Below, one piece after another: positions 23,384 to 36,194 of a stretch of DNA of 64,000 nucleotides; within the stretch, counting starts at the first letter, position 1; each line of letters opens with the position of its first letter. The position numbers and the translations under genes are program-made. Source of the DNA: Paguma larvata (Eukaryota; Chordata; Mammalia; Carnivora; Viverridae); the NCBI GenBank assembly GCA_030068075.1, contig CM057829.1, forward strand, positions 90,180,889 to 90,244,888, given 5' to 3'. The notes under the pieces were generated by a model. It was given only the letters and a program-made list of their open reading frames with translations, did not search any database and was not told the origin of the DNA.

Positions 23384-23545
23384 CCTATTTTTAAATGTTT
23401 TTAATTTCATGAGGTACTGGATTTGTCGAATGCTTGTTCTGAGTCTTTGGGGTGGTCATGTTGCCTTTGTTTTTTATTCTGTTGATAAGATGACTGCAGT
23501 AATTGTTTTTTTGCATTTTAAAACAACTCTGTGTTCCTGGAATGG
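23384..23545 (-). mobile_element. LINE-1, antisense, part 2 of the interrupted copy
   Basis: TTTCATGAGGTACTGGATTT, GTCGAATGCTTGTTCTG, TTTTATTCTGTTGATAAGAT and CTCTGTGTTCCTGGAAT continue the antisense ORF2 order directly from the segment ending near 22965. Confidence 0.75.
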
Positions 23546-23549
23546 GGAA

Positions 23550-25225
23550 GAATTAGAAAAATACCATAAAGAAGTGATGCCTCAATAGATTTTTAGATTG
23601 ACAGAATGAATTGAGATTTGAAAAGACCGAGGGGAGTTTGTGGAAGAAGATAAGCACATTACCAAATCCACCCTATTTTAATTTTTTGTTTGGCTCCTAA
23701 CTCCTCTAACAAGACATTTTGAGGACATGGATGTTCTAGTCATCTCATTTTCCTGAGCACGTAATGGAACAAATGGCATTCATAAGTGCTCAAGAAACTG
23801 CTAATACATAAATGATTCAATGAATGAGAGAATGAGATGAATGATTTATAACTAATTTACCTTAACTGAGTCAGATAAGCAAGTGAAATAGTAAAAGCAT
23901 TGAAGAACTTAATTCCGTACTTTATCCATTGAATAAGTTTTTTGCTCAATGAGTTTGTTTGAGTATTTATAAAAGAAAAACACATCACAGTAATGGATCA
24001 GTGTTCTAATAGAGCATTATACTTCCTTTGTTCTTTCATCCACTATATTACAAGGGATATGACAACTTTTGCCTATATGAGCTCTCCTACTGTCTTTGTG
24101 TTTTATATAGTCTTCAGGAAGGAATGTGAGGTCTGGGGGTTGAGGAAGGAAACTTCTAGATGTAGAGAATATGACCCTGATATTATTAAAATATATATTG
24201 TTGTGATAGAAAGTAGTGTTATAATCAATGCACATACCAGATAAACTGTTAGGAGAAATCAAGAAAATTAAATGTTGGGGGTACATAGATATTTTCCTGA
24301 ATATTGTGCTGCTAAAGAACATTTTTTAGAAAGTTAAAAATTATGACTTTTATGAGAATATAAATGAACATGTATCAAAGATTTTAGTGTTAAGATTCAT
24401 TCAAACGAGAATTTGAAGCAATTGGAAATATAAAAATGAATTTGCTAATACATGTAAAATTGGTTGATTTCTTATAGTTTAATAAAATGCAGTGGTTGAA
24501 GTAAACTTTTCTATAGGTTGTAAATCATTTTATAAAATTAATTTGCATTGTTATGGACAAGAACTGTTTATACCACTATCGGTTTTGTACAAGATAATGT
24601 TTATGTCTACAGGGTTCTTAATATCTTAGTATAATATCAGCCAATGCATACTCTTATAGAATCAGATAATCCCTAGATAATCTACTAGACAATATGAAAC
24701 CCTCCACTGGAAGAACACCCAGGAATCCTTTTATCCATTTCCAAGTTTTGGGCAATATTTTCTGAATGTCTCCCCCATTGTTATCCTACATAGCTTCTAA
24801 ATATTACTTTATCACAAAAACACTAGTCTCTTCAATTAGGCCAGATTACTTACATAGGTGTAGCAAAAGTCTTAATTAACTATGTAGGCTTCCTTGAATT
24901 TGCTTTATAAATCTAAAGGTAGGAACCATTTGCCAGCTGCTAAATCATAGAGTTAACTTTTAACTGCAACTTTTTCTATTAACCCTGTATCCCAGTTTTA
25001 AAACCTGCTATTATTTGACCAGATTAGGAAAACTTCCCTCAAAATTTCACCATGTCAATGAGTTTAGGTGAATTCCTCTGTTCTTAAGATTCTCTGAATT
25101 TTTTTAAGTTTCTTGTCCTAGGAGAAGTTATTGGTAAGGCTAGAACTTTTAAGCCAAATAACAGGCCTGTTTTCCTACGAGAGTTTTGTAACTATTGGTT
25201 GCACGTATGAAGTCAACTCTTATTT
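23550..25225. other. Intronic stretch with no gene seen
   Basis: Unique-looking AT-rich sequence. Short overlapping frames on both strands near 24.0-24.3 kb share no recognisable domain and are treated as chance. Confidence 0.45.
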
Positions 25226-25230
25226 TTTAT

Positions 25231-25433
25231 TTTATGTTTTTAAATGTTTGTTTTGAGAGAGAGAGAGAGAGAGAGAGAGAGCAAGCGCGAAGGTGGGGGA
25301 GGGGAGAAAGAGACAGAATCCCAAGCAGATTCTGTGCTGACAGAGGCAGAGTTCAAACTCATGAACCCTGAGATCATGACCTGAGCCAAATCAAGAGTCG
25401 GCCCCTTAACCAACCGAGACAGCCAGGTACCAC
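25231..25433 (-). mobile_element. Carnivore SINE (SINEC) with expanded GA tract
   Basis: The antisense tail (TTTTAAATGTTTGTTTTGAG), an expanded GA repeat at about 25255-25281, and the antisense body ATCATGACCTGAGCC ... GGTTAAGGGGCCG (- strand) identify a SINEC. The flanks AACTCTTATTTTTT and AACCCTTATTTTTA look like a target duplication. Confidence 0.9.
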
Positions 25434-26063
25434 AACCCTTATTTTTAAATAATAGTCTTGTCATACCTGATTAAATGAGAATTATTATTAAATGTGACAC
25501 TCCGGATATGGTCTTGATTGCAGAATTGATTTGTCCAATTATATACTGGTAAAAATGAAAATATATCCTTTTAGAACCTATGCAAATAATTTATTGCCAT
25601 GAAAAATAAGAGGACTTAATAAGAGTTTTCTGAATTTCAGAGAATGAGTCAGAATCATTTAAATATGTTAATTTCCATTTACAAAACCAAAGTCTACGAA
25701 ATTGAATGTTAGCAATACTCATGAAGGAAAATAAAGAGTTTTTATGGATGGCCATGAAAACAATATAAAGAACAATATTGACAATATTCTGAACAGACTG
25801 ATTAAATTCCCTTCATTCATCTATAATTAATTCTTTTTCTTTTAATCATGGAAGAGCAATTTGTTTCCATGATGTATGCCTGTTTTGGGGTGGAAGAGAC
25901 CTGGAAATCCTGATTCAGCCCATTGTCACAGTCTGAATATTTTCTAAGTAATGTCATTTTGAAGCCTAGATTTTGTTCTTTAAAGTATGAAGAATTCAAA
26001 GTACTTTGGTACAGACTTTCCATAAGGCTTTGAGAAGCTTCTTTGTTAAAGATACAAACCTTT

Positions 26064-26141
26064 GGGGCACCTGGGTGTCTCAGGCGGTTAAGCATCTGAC
26101 CCTTGATTTCAGTGCAGGTCATAATCTCACAGTTGGTGAGC
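26064..26141 (+). mobile_element. Carnivore SINE, 3'-truncated head
   Basis: GGGGCACCTGGGTGTCTCAG through GGTCATAATCTCACAGTTGG is the first ~78 bp of a SINEC. The rest, with the CT tract and tail, is missing. Only the tRNA-derived promoter half remains. Confidence 0.85.
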
Positions 26142-28040
26142 AACGATACCTAATTATCAATTTAATAAAAGTGGCAATAATTTATTTGAAATGAATTTAA
26201 AGATGTATTATTGTATCTTCACTAGTCAATAAGAACTCTTTTTTTTCTACTTTTAAAAATAAGGGCATGATAAAATAAAAATAAAGCTAAGAAAGTTATT
26301 CTTGTAAGGTATAGAATCTCTGCTACTTAGGCAGATTATACATCTGCAGAATAATCTTTTATATCTTTGTTTAGAACTATAAAACCAAATTGTGTCTGTT
26401 GGACATCTATATGTCTTTTTTGGAAAAATGTCTATACAAGTTTCTGTCCATTTTTTAATTGTAGTATTTGTTTTTTTATTACTGAGTTGTATGAGTTCTT
26501 TATATCATTTGATCATTAACTCCTTATCAGATATAGGATTTACAAATATTTTCTCTCATTTAATAGGTAGACTTCTCATCTTGTTGATCGTTTCCTTCAC
26601 TGCGTAGAAGCTTTTTAATTGGATGTAGTCCCATTTGTTTATTTTTGTTTTGTTATCCTTGCCTTTGGAGTCAGGTCCAAAAAGTCATTGCCACAAAAGT
26701 GAAGCTTACTATCTATATTTTCTTCTAGGAATTTTATGGTTTAAAGCCTTGAATTCAAACTCAGTCAATTTTGAGTCAATTTGAGACTGGGTAGTGGCTC
26801 GCTCTGATTCTTTTGCATGTGGCAGTCTCATTTTCCCAACACTATTTATTCAAGAGACTGTTTCCTCATTATATATTCTTTCCTCCTTTGTAATAATTTA
26901 AATGACCATATATGCATAGGTTTATTTGTGGGCTCTCTATTCTGTTCCATTGATTTCTGTATCTGTTTTTATGCGAATACTATCCTGTTTTGAGTACTAT
27001 AGCTTTGTAGTATAATTTGAAATCAGGGCACATTTTGCTCCCAACTTTGTTATTCTTTCTCTAAACTGCTTTGGCTATTTGAGATCTTTTGTGATTCCAT
27101 ACAAATTTTAATTGTTATAGTCTTGTGAAAAATGGCATTAGAATTTTGATAGGGATTGCATTGAAATGTAGATTACTCTATATAATGTAGGTATTTGAAT
27201 AATATTAATTTTCTCAATACATGAGCATAGAATATCTTTCCATTTACTAGTTTCTTCTTCAGTTTCTTTCCTCGATCCTTATAGCTTTCAGTGCACAGAT
27301 TTTTTCACCTCCTTTGTTAAATATTTCCCTAAATATTTTATTCTTTCTGACAATACATGGGATTGTTTTCTTAACCTTTCTTTCTGATAGTTTATTGTTA
27401 GGATATAAAAATATAACAGAATTTTTTACATGACTTTGTATCTGGCAAATTTACTAAATTCGTTTATTAGTTCTATTAGTTTTTTTTTTTGGTGGAATCT
27501 TTAAGGTTTTCTATATAATATCATGTCATTTGCAAATAATAACAGTTTCACTTATTTCTTTCCAATTTAGATGTTGTTTATTTATTTTTCTTGCTTAATT
27601 TTTCTGCCTTGGACTTCTAACACTATGTCAAATAAAAGTAATGAGAATGGGTATACTTGTCTTGTTCCTGATCTTAAAGGAAAAGCTTAGTTTTTTGCAG
27701 TTGAGTATATTAGCTGTGGGCCTATCATATATGACTTTTATTATGTTTAGGTATTCTCCATCTACACCCACTCTGTTGAGAGTTTTCATCATAAACACAA
27801 TTGAATTTTTTCAAGTATTTTCTCTGCACCTATTCAGATGATCATATTATTTTTATCCTTCATTTTGTTAATGTGGTGTATCATGTGGATTTGCAGAAGT
27901 TGAACCACCCTTGCTTCCCTGGAATATATCCCACTTAATGATGATGATGTATAATCCTTTTAATGCATTGTTGGATTACGTTTGCTAAGCTTTGTTGAGG
28001 ACTTTTAAATCTATATTCATCAAGATATTGGTCTGTAATA

Positions 28041-28042
<2 letters not shown>

Positions 28043-28085
<43 letters not shown>

Positions 28086-28090
28086 TGGTG
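28043..28090. repeat. (TG)n microsatellite inside the LINE-1
   Basis: A pure TG run to 28078, then interrupted GTGTGTGGTG units. Confidence 0.95.
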
Positions 28091-28276
28091 TCCTTGTCTA
28101 CTTTTGGTATTAGTGTATATACTGCCTTCATAAAATGAGTTTGGAACATTCCCTCCTCTATAATTTTTGGAAGAATTTGAGAAGGATGAGTATTATATCT
28201 TTGAATGGTTGGTAGACTTCACCTGTAAAGGTATCTGGTCCTAGACTTCTGGGGTTTTTGTTTGTTTCTGTCTTTT

Positions 28277-28320
28277 TGTTTTTTTTTTTTTTTTGTTTGT
28301 TTGTTTTTTTTTTTTTTTTG
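28277..28320. repeat. T-rich low-complexity tract
   Basis: Long T homopolymers separated by single G residues, inside the antisense LINE-1. Confidence 0.9.
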
Positions 28321-29254
28321 AGATATTTGATTAAACTTCTTCATTCTCCTTACTAATAGTGATTACTCCATTTAGATTTTCTATTTTTTCATAATTTAGT
28401 CTTGGAAGATTGTGTGTTTCTAGGAATTTGTTCAGTTCTTCCAGGCCATTCAATTTGTTGATATATAATTAATCATAGTTGTCTCTTATGATCCTTTGTA
28501 TACATTTGGTATCAGTTGTAACTTTTCTTTCATATTTTTAATTTTATTTATTGAAGTCCTTTCTCTTTTTTTTTCTGGGTGAATCAAGTTAAAGAATTGT
28601 CAATTCTGTTTCACTTTTAGAAAAACCAGCTTTTAGTTTAATTGATCTTTTATTTTGTTTTTTTATTCTCTGTTCCAACTATATCTTCCCTTTTTGTTTT
28701 CTTATTTCCTTCTTTATACTATCTTTGGGTCCTGTGTTGGGTGCATAAATATTTACAGATGTTATATCTTCTTTTTGGATTGACCCCTTTATTATTTTGT
28801 AATGCCCATCTTTAATTTTATTAGTATTTTTTAAAGTCTTTTTTGTCTGATTGAGTATAGCTATGCCAACTCTCTTTTGGTTTTCATTTGAATGAAACAA
28901 TTTTGACATCCTTTTAATTTCTGTCTGTATTGTCCTTACTTCTGATGTGGGTCTCTTGTACACAACATATAGATGGACCTTATTTTTAGCCAGTTAGCCA
29001 TTCTGTCTTTTTGCTTGGAGAATTTAGTCCATCTGTATTTAAAGTAGTCATTGATAGCTATGGACTTATTGTCCTTTTGTTAATTGCTTGCTGCCTCTTT
29101 TGTAGTTCCTTTATGTTCCTTTCTTTGTCTCTTGCTCTTTTCCCAGTGGTTTGTTCACTTTCTGTAGTGTCATATTGAGATCACTTTCTCATTATCTTTT
29201 GTGTGTCTACTATAGGTTTTTGCTTTGTGATTACTAGGAGGCTCACATGTAATA

Positions 29255-29289
<35 letters not shown>
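29255..29289. repeat. (TA)n microsatellite
   Basis: A pure TA run followed by a degenerate purine/pyrimidine alternation to about 29350. Confidence 0.95.
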
Positions 29290-29290
<1 letters not shown>

Positions 29291-30654
29291 GCACGCATAT
29301 TGTATATATGCATAGTATATGTATATATACATACACACATATGCATATATGTCTATTTTAAGTTGATAGCAATTTAAATATGAATGCATTCTAAAACTCT
29401 ACATATTTATTCCTGGCATCTCCCTTTTCTGTTTTTGGTGTCATATTTTTCATCTTTTTGTTTTGTGTATACTTTAACTATTGTTCTTATAGTTATTTTC
29501 ACTACTTTTATATTTTAATAACTTCATAATAGCTTTATCAGTAATCTATCTTTATTATATATTTACCTTTACCAGTGAGATTTTTGGTTTTATATGTTTT
29601 TTGTTGTTGTTGCTAATTAGTACGCTTTTCTTTCAGCTTAAAGAACATTTAACATTTTCTGTAAGACCAGTTTAGTGATAATGATTAGCTTTTGCTGGTC
29701 TGCAAAATCTCTTTATTCCTCTTTCAATTTTGAATGTTAACCTCGCTGAGTAGAGTCTTCTTGTTTGAAATTTTTTAACAGTCAGCACTTTGAATATATC
29801 ACACCACTCACTTCTGGCCTGCAAAGTTTCTGCTGAGCAATCTGCTGATGGTCTTATGGGGGTTTCCTTGTATATAACAACTTTTTTGTTTGTTTGTCTT
29901 GTTTTTTTTTTACTGTTTTTAAGATTCTCTCTTTATCTTCAACTTTTGACATTTTAATTAAAGTGTGTCCTGTTGTAAATCTTTGGGTTTCATCTTCTTG
30001 GAACTCTCTGAAGTTCCTGGATATGGATGTCTGTTTACGGAAGTTTCCAGCCATTATTTCTTCAAATAAGTTTTTGCTTTTTTTTTTTCTCTCTCTCTTC
30101 TCTTTCTGGAAACCTATGAATGTTTTTCTATTTTATGTTTTTCTGTTGGTCCTTTAAGCTATCTTCACTTTTTAAAATTATTTTTTCTTTTTGCCACTCT
30201 ATATGGGGGAATTCCACTGACTTGTCTTCCAACTCGCTAAATATTTCTTTGATTCATCTATTCTGTTGTTAAAACCCTTGGTGTATTTTTTTAGTTCAGT
30301 TATTGTATTCTTAAGCTCTATGACTTCTGTGTGGTATTTTTTATAGTTTTATCTCTTTATTGAATTTCTTACTGTATGTATCCATTTTTCAGAGTTCAGT
30401 GAGCATAGTTATGACAGCCACTTTGAATTTTTTACCAGGTGAAGAGTTTCATTAGCTCTGAAAAAATATCAGAGTTTAGTGTACCATGATTAAGTAAAAT
30501 GTTGACATTAAGGGGCACCAAGTGAAGGATTTACTGAAACCCTCACAGTGCATAACTATATAAATAGGTATTGTTTTGTAACACTTTTTTCAGTTTTATA
30601 TATGTGTGTATTTATTTCTTCAGGTGGCTTTTAGTCAAAAAGGATTTAAAAAAC

Positions 30655-30790
30655 TAAATACCCAACATTATGCTGAACTCTTTTAATCCTCCAGATAGTT
30701 AACTAGGAAGTTATTTTAATACCTATGTTGCAGATGAAAAAAACTAAGGCAGGGTGAGATTAAATACCTATTTAAGGTCACACAGATTCT
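30655..30790 (+). repeat. MIR SINE relic
   Basis: TTTAATCCTCCAGATAGTTA, TTGCAGATGAAAAAAACTAA, GGCAGGGTGAGATTAAATAC and AAGGTCACACAGATTC follow the MIR core in sense orientation. Confidence 0.7.
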
Positions 30791-30798
30791 TCTAGAAC

Positions 30799-31108
30799 CA
30801 GGGTTGGCAAATTTTTGTGTAATAGCTCAGACAGTAAATATTTTAAGCTTTCTGGGCCAAATGGTTTCTGTTACTAATATTCAACTCTTCTATTATAGCA
30901 TGAAAGCAACCATAGACAATATATAAATGAATAAGCATGGCTGAGTTACAGTAGAACTTAATAGACTGAAATTTGAATTTTATATAATTTTTGTGTGTCA
31001 TGAAAATTTATCCTTTTGAATTTTTTCCATGTAAAAATGTCTAGGAATTCTTAGCTAGTGGGTTAAACAAACAAACAAACAAACAACAGGAGTTGGCCAG
31101 GACTATAG
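30799..31108 (+). mobile_element. hAT-Charlie-type DNA transposon relic
   Basis: CAGGGTTGGCAAATTTTTGT, CAGACAGTAAATATTTTAAG, TTTCTGGGCCAAATGGTTTC, ATGAAAGCAACCATAGACAA and CTTAGCTAGTGGGTTAAACA match a well-known mammalian hAT nonautonomous element. It contains an AAAC tetranucleotide run at about 31064-31085. Confidence 0.65.
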
Positions 31109-31109
31109 G

Positions 31110-33370
31110 ACAAGCCAGTTCTGGGCTGGTTACTGGTACATTTCTAGACTGTAGAGTCCCTTCTATGGTTATTTGTAAACGCTTCATATAGATCATTTTA
31201 AATGGTTTTGTGCTCTTCTAAACCTATTCCTTCATTCTAATGTGCTTATACTTAATATACTTATGCAAACCATTTAGGTTTCTGTTTCAAGCATAGTAAG
31301 CTGGCTTAAATAACACAAAACAAGCCACAGTACCACTGTAGTTGCTTTGAACTGGCTGAAGGTGCTGCCTACTGTCCAAACTGTAGAATTGCCCAATGAA
31401 TATAATCTGAGCCTTAGCTACTGAGAGCCAAAACAACTAGAATATTAAGGGTAGTTATATTCATATGTCTTTATAATTATACTCTATTTATAATCAGTTT
31501 TGTAGGTATGCTTATTCCTTGTCCTGTGCATTCCCAATATCTGTCTCTGGAAAATAAGAGATTTGCAAATTATTTGAAATCATGGCATTTCAAAAAATCA
31601 ATATCTGGCCGTAAATGTGCTTCTGTAGACACAGATTATTCAATAATAAAATGCCTTTAGGATTCTGTTTATTTTTTAAAGAGTTATAATATCTCTAATA
31701 TAAAAACCTTGATAAAACAAGGGTTTTATCTTGTTCTTTAATTTGGAACATATTCCTTTGTTTTCTCTATTTGTTTGACTCTCTGTGTTTGTTTCTACAT
31801 ATGAAGCTAAACAGCTGTCTCTTCCTGTCTTGAAAGAGTAATTTGGTATAGGAAATAAGCCTTATTAAACTTTAGCCTAGCTCTTGGTTGTCTCTTGGAC
31901 CTTTGTGATTATTTCGGTAGCCTGATTTATTCTTGATGTGTTTCAGTTTAGGGTGTGCCAAGGCCTGTTACTGTTCCAGAGAGAGGGGTCTCAATCAGCA
32001 CCTACTTTCAGGCTGCCTCGTCCCTCAGACAGCAGTTTTTAAGATATGTAAATTTATACAGTCCTTTGAAGACACAATCATAAACTGTGTGGGCCTCCAG
32101 ACCAAATGATCTGGAGATATCCTTTTGGTAACTGTTGCAAGAATTGGGTTTCCAGATGAATGTATTAGTTCCTTTCCATGAGGTATCAGTGAGCTACAGT
32201 GAAGCCAAGAGAGAACGCAAAGATGGTGTACCCTGACCTCTGTTCCCTGAGAGTACTTCCCTGAGACACTCTAGATGTACATAAATCTGAAGCCTGCTTC
32301 TCAGGCTGAAGCTAAAGAACAGTTAAAGAGGCCTTTTTCACAGGAAGACTGGAGTTGTTTTTAAACTGAAGATGTTTTAGTCTACTGTCTATTCAGTGTC
32401 TTTGGGGTGATAGCCTGCCAAGTACTGTATCTCTGATTGTTTCAACTTCTGGGGCCTAGAAATGCAACCCCCCTGAACACCATAGCCAGACACTCAAGAG
32501 GCTTCCCTGGTGCAAGCTGTGTGGATCACTGGCTTTGGTGGGACTTTGGGGGTGGCACAGGAGCAAGACACATGACCACTGACTTTGGCAAGATTGCAGG
32601 AATGGTGTAGGGTTGAGGTATGCCCACTGGCATTAGTAGGTTAGAGGAAGAGTGAAAAAATGGCCCCACCAACATTGTCACTAACAAGGTAGACTGTAGC
32701 TGATGCACTACACATTACAAAACAAAATTATTATTGATATAAAATGAGAAAATTATAATTCAACTTATTTTTAAAATTTGTTTTTTATAATGCTAATATT
32801 TATATAGAAGTAGTTTTAGTTTATTAGTAAACCAGTATAACTTTCATAAATTTAGATTAAATAAATTTTTCATGACAAACCAAATCTAAATCTTATAAAA
32901 ATGAAATATTTATATGCTGTTGCATACAACATAACATTGATCATCTATATATCATATAGTTACTTTTTCTTCTTTACATAATAACTATTAAACCAGGATG
33001 ATTATTATTTTTATAAAAAATGTACTTTGTGCAAGCATCTTTTAGTGGTTATCATAATTCATGCATTAGAAATTTTATTTGTGTGTTCCAAGTATTTGAG
33101 AATATTCAGTTTATATAAGCTTATATTTATTTCTATAAGCTAATAAGATCAGTGGTTTTTTTAAAAAGGATGCTATAATTTATAATACCCTCTGGAAGTA
33201 AAAGTAAAGACTTCTCAATTGGAGACTCAGAGATATATAATCAGAAGGTACCTTATAGCTATAGTCCTACTACCTCAGCCAAGGGTCAAAACAGAACTCA
33301 GAAAAAAATAAAAACTTCCTGTTTCAAATATCAGATAAATGTTTTCCTTCCCAGGGGGCATGACAAATTT
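31110..33370. other. Intronic stretch with no gene seen
   Basis: No clear repeat or gene. A somewhat GC-richer part lies at about 31930-32700. The short - strand frame there has no recognisable product. Confidence 0.45.
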
Positions 33371-33384
33371 TCCTAATGAATTTT

Positions 33385-33602
33385 TTTTTAATTTTTCAAT
33401 GTTTATTTATTTTTGAGAGACATAGAGACAGAGCGTAAGCAGGGGAAGGGCAGAGAGAGAGGGAGATACAGAATCTGAAGCAGGCTCCAGGCTCTGATGA
33501 ACCATCAGCACAGAGCCTGACGTGGGGTTCGAACTCACAGACTGCGAGATCATGACCTGAGCCGAATCGGCTGCCCAACCGGCTGAGCCACCCAGGCGCC
33601 TC
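33385..33602 (-). mobile_element. Carnivore SINE (SINEC, felid type), full length
   Basis: This is the complete antisense order of tail, CT/GA middle, ATCATGACCTGAGCCGAATC and GGCTGAGCCACCCAGGCGCC. The 13-bp perfect target duplication CCTAATGAATTTT lies at 33372-33384 and 33603-33615. Confidence 0.95.
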
Positions 33603-33619
33603 CCTAATGAATTTTAACT

Positions 33620-34920
33620 CATAAGCAAACAAATAAAAATACATAAGACATATTCTCAATCATCCTTAATCCAATACAGAATAGATTTCTATTGACAGAG
33701 ATCATCAAATGGACAGAGCAGAAAACCAAATTCTCAACCATTGCTGTCATCAGTGGGGGATAATTTACTGGTTAGGCAAGATCTAGAAACAGAAACAAGA
33801 CATAAAAACAATAGAGGGAAAGGAAGAAAAAATTTAGAATTGGAGAGTCAGAAGTGTTAAAATTCTGCCTGACACACAATTAACTCTGGTAGCCAAGAAA
33901 ATATGTGCCTTAGTTTAAGTGGTCCCATAGATACTCTTCTCCAGCAATAAAATTTATTTGGCTCTGTCAGGCGAATCTACTTGGATATCTGGTAAATGAA
34001 ACAAAAATGCTAAAGTGTAATTTCCAAAAAGGCAAAAAGGTGAGTCTCCTGTTATATAAACTGAATGCATGATGAAGACTTTATTCAACTATTAATTATT
34101 CAGAGGAGAATTTGAAGAACATACACACATAGGTACACACAATTAGAAATGCTGAAATGCAGTTGCTAATAGATGTAAAACTGGTTAAAATCCATTAAAA
34201 CAATACATTTAATATTTGGGGTTCACTTATCTACAGCATGGACACCAATTTTTTCTCTACTACATAAAATACATTTGTGTTGATATGGGCATGAATAATT
34301 TTAATTACCATTAGTTTTTTATAAGATGACTTTTTTTCCTACAAAATTGCTAATAGTGTGGTCAAGAAAAAAGTCCGCCTAAGGAGGATGCCAGATAGAA
34401 TCAAATAATCCTCAAAGGATCTGCTAGATAACATCCAGTCCTCCTCAATATGAAAAAATAATTTTAATATTTCTAGCTCCTCAACTTCTATATGTGTGTT
34501 TCCTAACACTGATTTACCTGAAAAGAAGCCTATAGGCACAAGCTTTATGTTTATTCTTTCTTCTTACTTCCCTTTCACACTTGTACTTTTAGAACTTAGT
34601 ACCAAAAGAAACAACAGATAAAAAGAAAACTAGTCTCATGGAAAATATAGATGAAAAACTCAGAGAGGCAGCCAGAGAATTGGTGTACTCTCTGGAACAG
34701 AGAACCATGAAGATGAAATGAAAAAGGCATGGCAAAGATTTTTCATGGTGCAAACTTGGTTGTTCCAGTAGATAAAATGATGTTGGGTAGAGAGAGCTCC
34801 CTCAAGAGAGGGCTGGCAAGAGAGATGCCAGCCTCAAGAGAATTTGCAATGCAATTATTGAGTCACCAAGTGATTAGGAGACACTAAAAGCTTGTGTTCC
34901 CATTTGGGAAATGATGACTT
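33620..34920. other. Intronic stretch with no gene seen
   Basis: Unique-looking AT-rich sequence without supported features. Confidence 0.45.
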
Positions 34921-34924
34921 TGGC

Positions 34925-35972
34925 TTATTTTTGTGTATGGTGAAAGAAAGTGGTCCAGTTTCATTCTTGCATGTTGCTGTCCAGCCTCCCCAACACTATT
35001 TGCTGAAGAGACTGTCTTCTTTCCATTGGATATTCTTTCCTGCTTTGTCAAAGATTAGTCAGCCATACATTTATGGATCCATTTCTGGGTTCTCTATTCT
35101 GTTCCATCAGTCTATGTGTCTGTTTTTGTGCGAGAACCATACTGTTGATGATTACAGCTTTGTAATACAGCTTGAAGGCCAGAATTGTGATGTCTCCACT
35201 TTGGTTTTCTTTCTAAACGTTACTTTGATTATTCGTGGTCTTTTCTGGTTCCATACAGATTTTAGAATTGTTTGTTCTAGCTCTACGAAGAATCCTGGTG
35301 TTATTTTGATAGGGATTGCACTGAATGTGTAGATTGCTTTGGGTAGTATGGACATTTTAAAACTATTTGTTCTTCCAATCCATGAGTATGGAATGCTTTT
35401 CCATTTCATTGTGTCTTCTTCAATTTCTTGCATAAGCTTTCTATTGTTTTCAACATACAGATCTTTTATCTCTTCGGTTAGGTTTATTCCTAGGTATTTT
35501 ATGGTTTTTGATGCAGTTGTAAATGGGATTGATTTCTTAATTTCTCTCTGTTGCTTTCTTATTGGTATATAAAAATACAGCTGATTTCTGTATGTTGATT
35601 TTATACCCTGCGACTTTGCTGAATTCATGTATCAGTTCTAGCAGTTTTTTGGTGAAGTCTTTCCAGTTTTCCACATGGAGTATCACATTGTCTATGAAGA
35701 GTGAAATTTTGACTTCTTCTTTGCCTATCCGAATGCCTTTTATTTCTTTTTGGTGTCTGATTGATGAGGGTAGGACTTCCAATAGTATGTAGAACATAGT
35801 GGTGGGAGTAGACATCCTTGTCATGTTCCTGACCTTAGGGGGAAAACTCTCAGTTTTTCCCACTGAAGAGTGTATTAGCTTTGTATCTTTTGTACATGAT
35901 GTTTATGATGTGGAGGTATGCTCCTTCTAACTCTACTTCTTTGAGGGTTTTATTAAGAAAGAATACTTTACA
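34925..35972 (-). mobile_element. LINE-1 fragment, ORF2 C-terminal half, relatively young
   Basis: On the - strand this is a partial LINE-1 ORF2. Two overlapping open frames (35537-35863 and 35152-35628, different phases) encode the end of the reverse transcriptase domain and the following region. Recognisable L1 words are [46 protein letters not shown] and QKRPRI. The two frames joining out of phase shows a frameshift, so the element is inactive. The 5' end is cut off where a SINE begins at 35973. Confidence 0.92.
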
Positions 35973-36191
35973 GGGCACCTGGATGGCTCAGTTCATGATC
36001 TCACAAAACTTCCGACTTTGGCTCAGGTCATGATCTCACAGTCTGTGAGTTTGAGCCCCACGCTGGGCTCTTTGCTGACAGCTCAGAGCCTGGAGCCTGT
36101 TTCAGATTCTGTGTGTCTCTCTCTCTCTGCCCCTCCCCAGCCACACTCTGTCTTTCCCTTTCTCAAAAGTAAATAAACATTAAAAAAAATT
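35973..36191 (+). mobile_element. Carnivore SINE (SINEC, felid type)
   Basis: GGGCACCTGGATGGCTCAG, an extra ~20-bp internal duplication of the ATGATCTCAC segment near 35995-36010, then GCTCAGAGCCTGGAGCCTGT, a CT tract and TAAATAAACATTAAAAAAAA. It abuts the LINE-1 fragment. I could not find a clear target duplication. Confidence 0.92.
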
Positions 36192-36194
36192 AAC

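Larger units (their letters stand above)
26390..30465 (-). mobile_element. Long old LINE-1 (L1M type), antisense
   Basis: About 4 kb runs continuously as the antisense of an L1. The order starts at the 3' part of ORF2 (GAGTTGTATGAGTTCTTTAT, GATGTAGTCCCATTTGTTTA, TCTATTCTGTTCCATTGATT, GATAGGGATTGCATTGAAAT). It passes the reverse transcriptase region (GTAATGAGAATGGGTATACT) and reaches more 5' segments (TCAGCACTTTGAATATATCA, AAGTTTCTGCTGAGCAATCT). It carries expanded TG (28043-28078) and TA (29255-29289) repeats. No intact ORF remains; the short open frames here are remnants or chance. Confidence 0.88.

Noticed and set aside
24017..24322. Overlapping open frames on both strands
   Set aside because: Neither frame has a recognisable product; overlapping frames of this size are common by chance in AT-rich DNA.
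25255..25281. GA repeat as an independent microsatellite or array
   Set aside because: It is the expanded GA/CT middle of the antisense SINE at 25231-25433.
29894..30157. 87-codon + strand open frame
   Set aside because: It lies in the antisense reading of an old LINE-1 and is rich in Phe/Leu/Ser from T-rich sequence.
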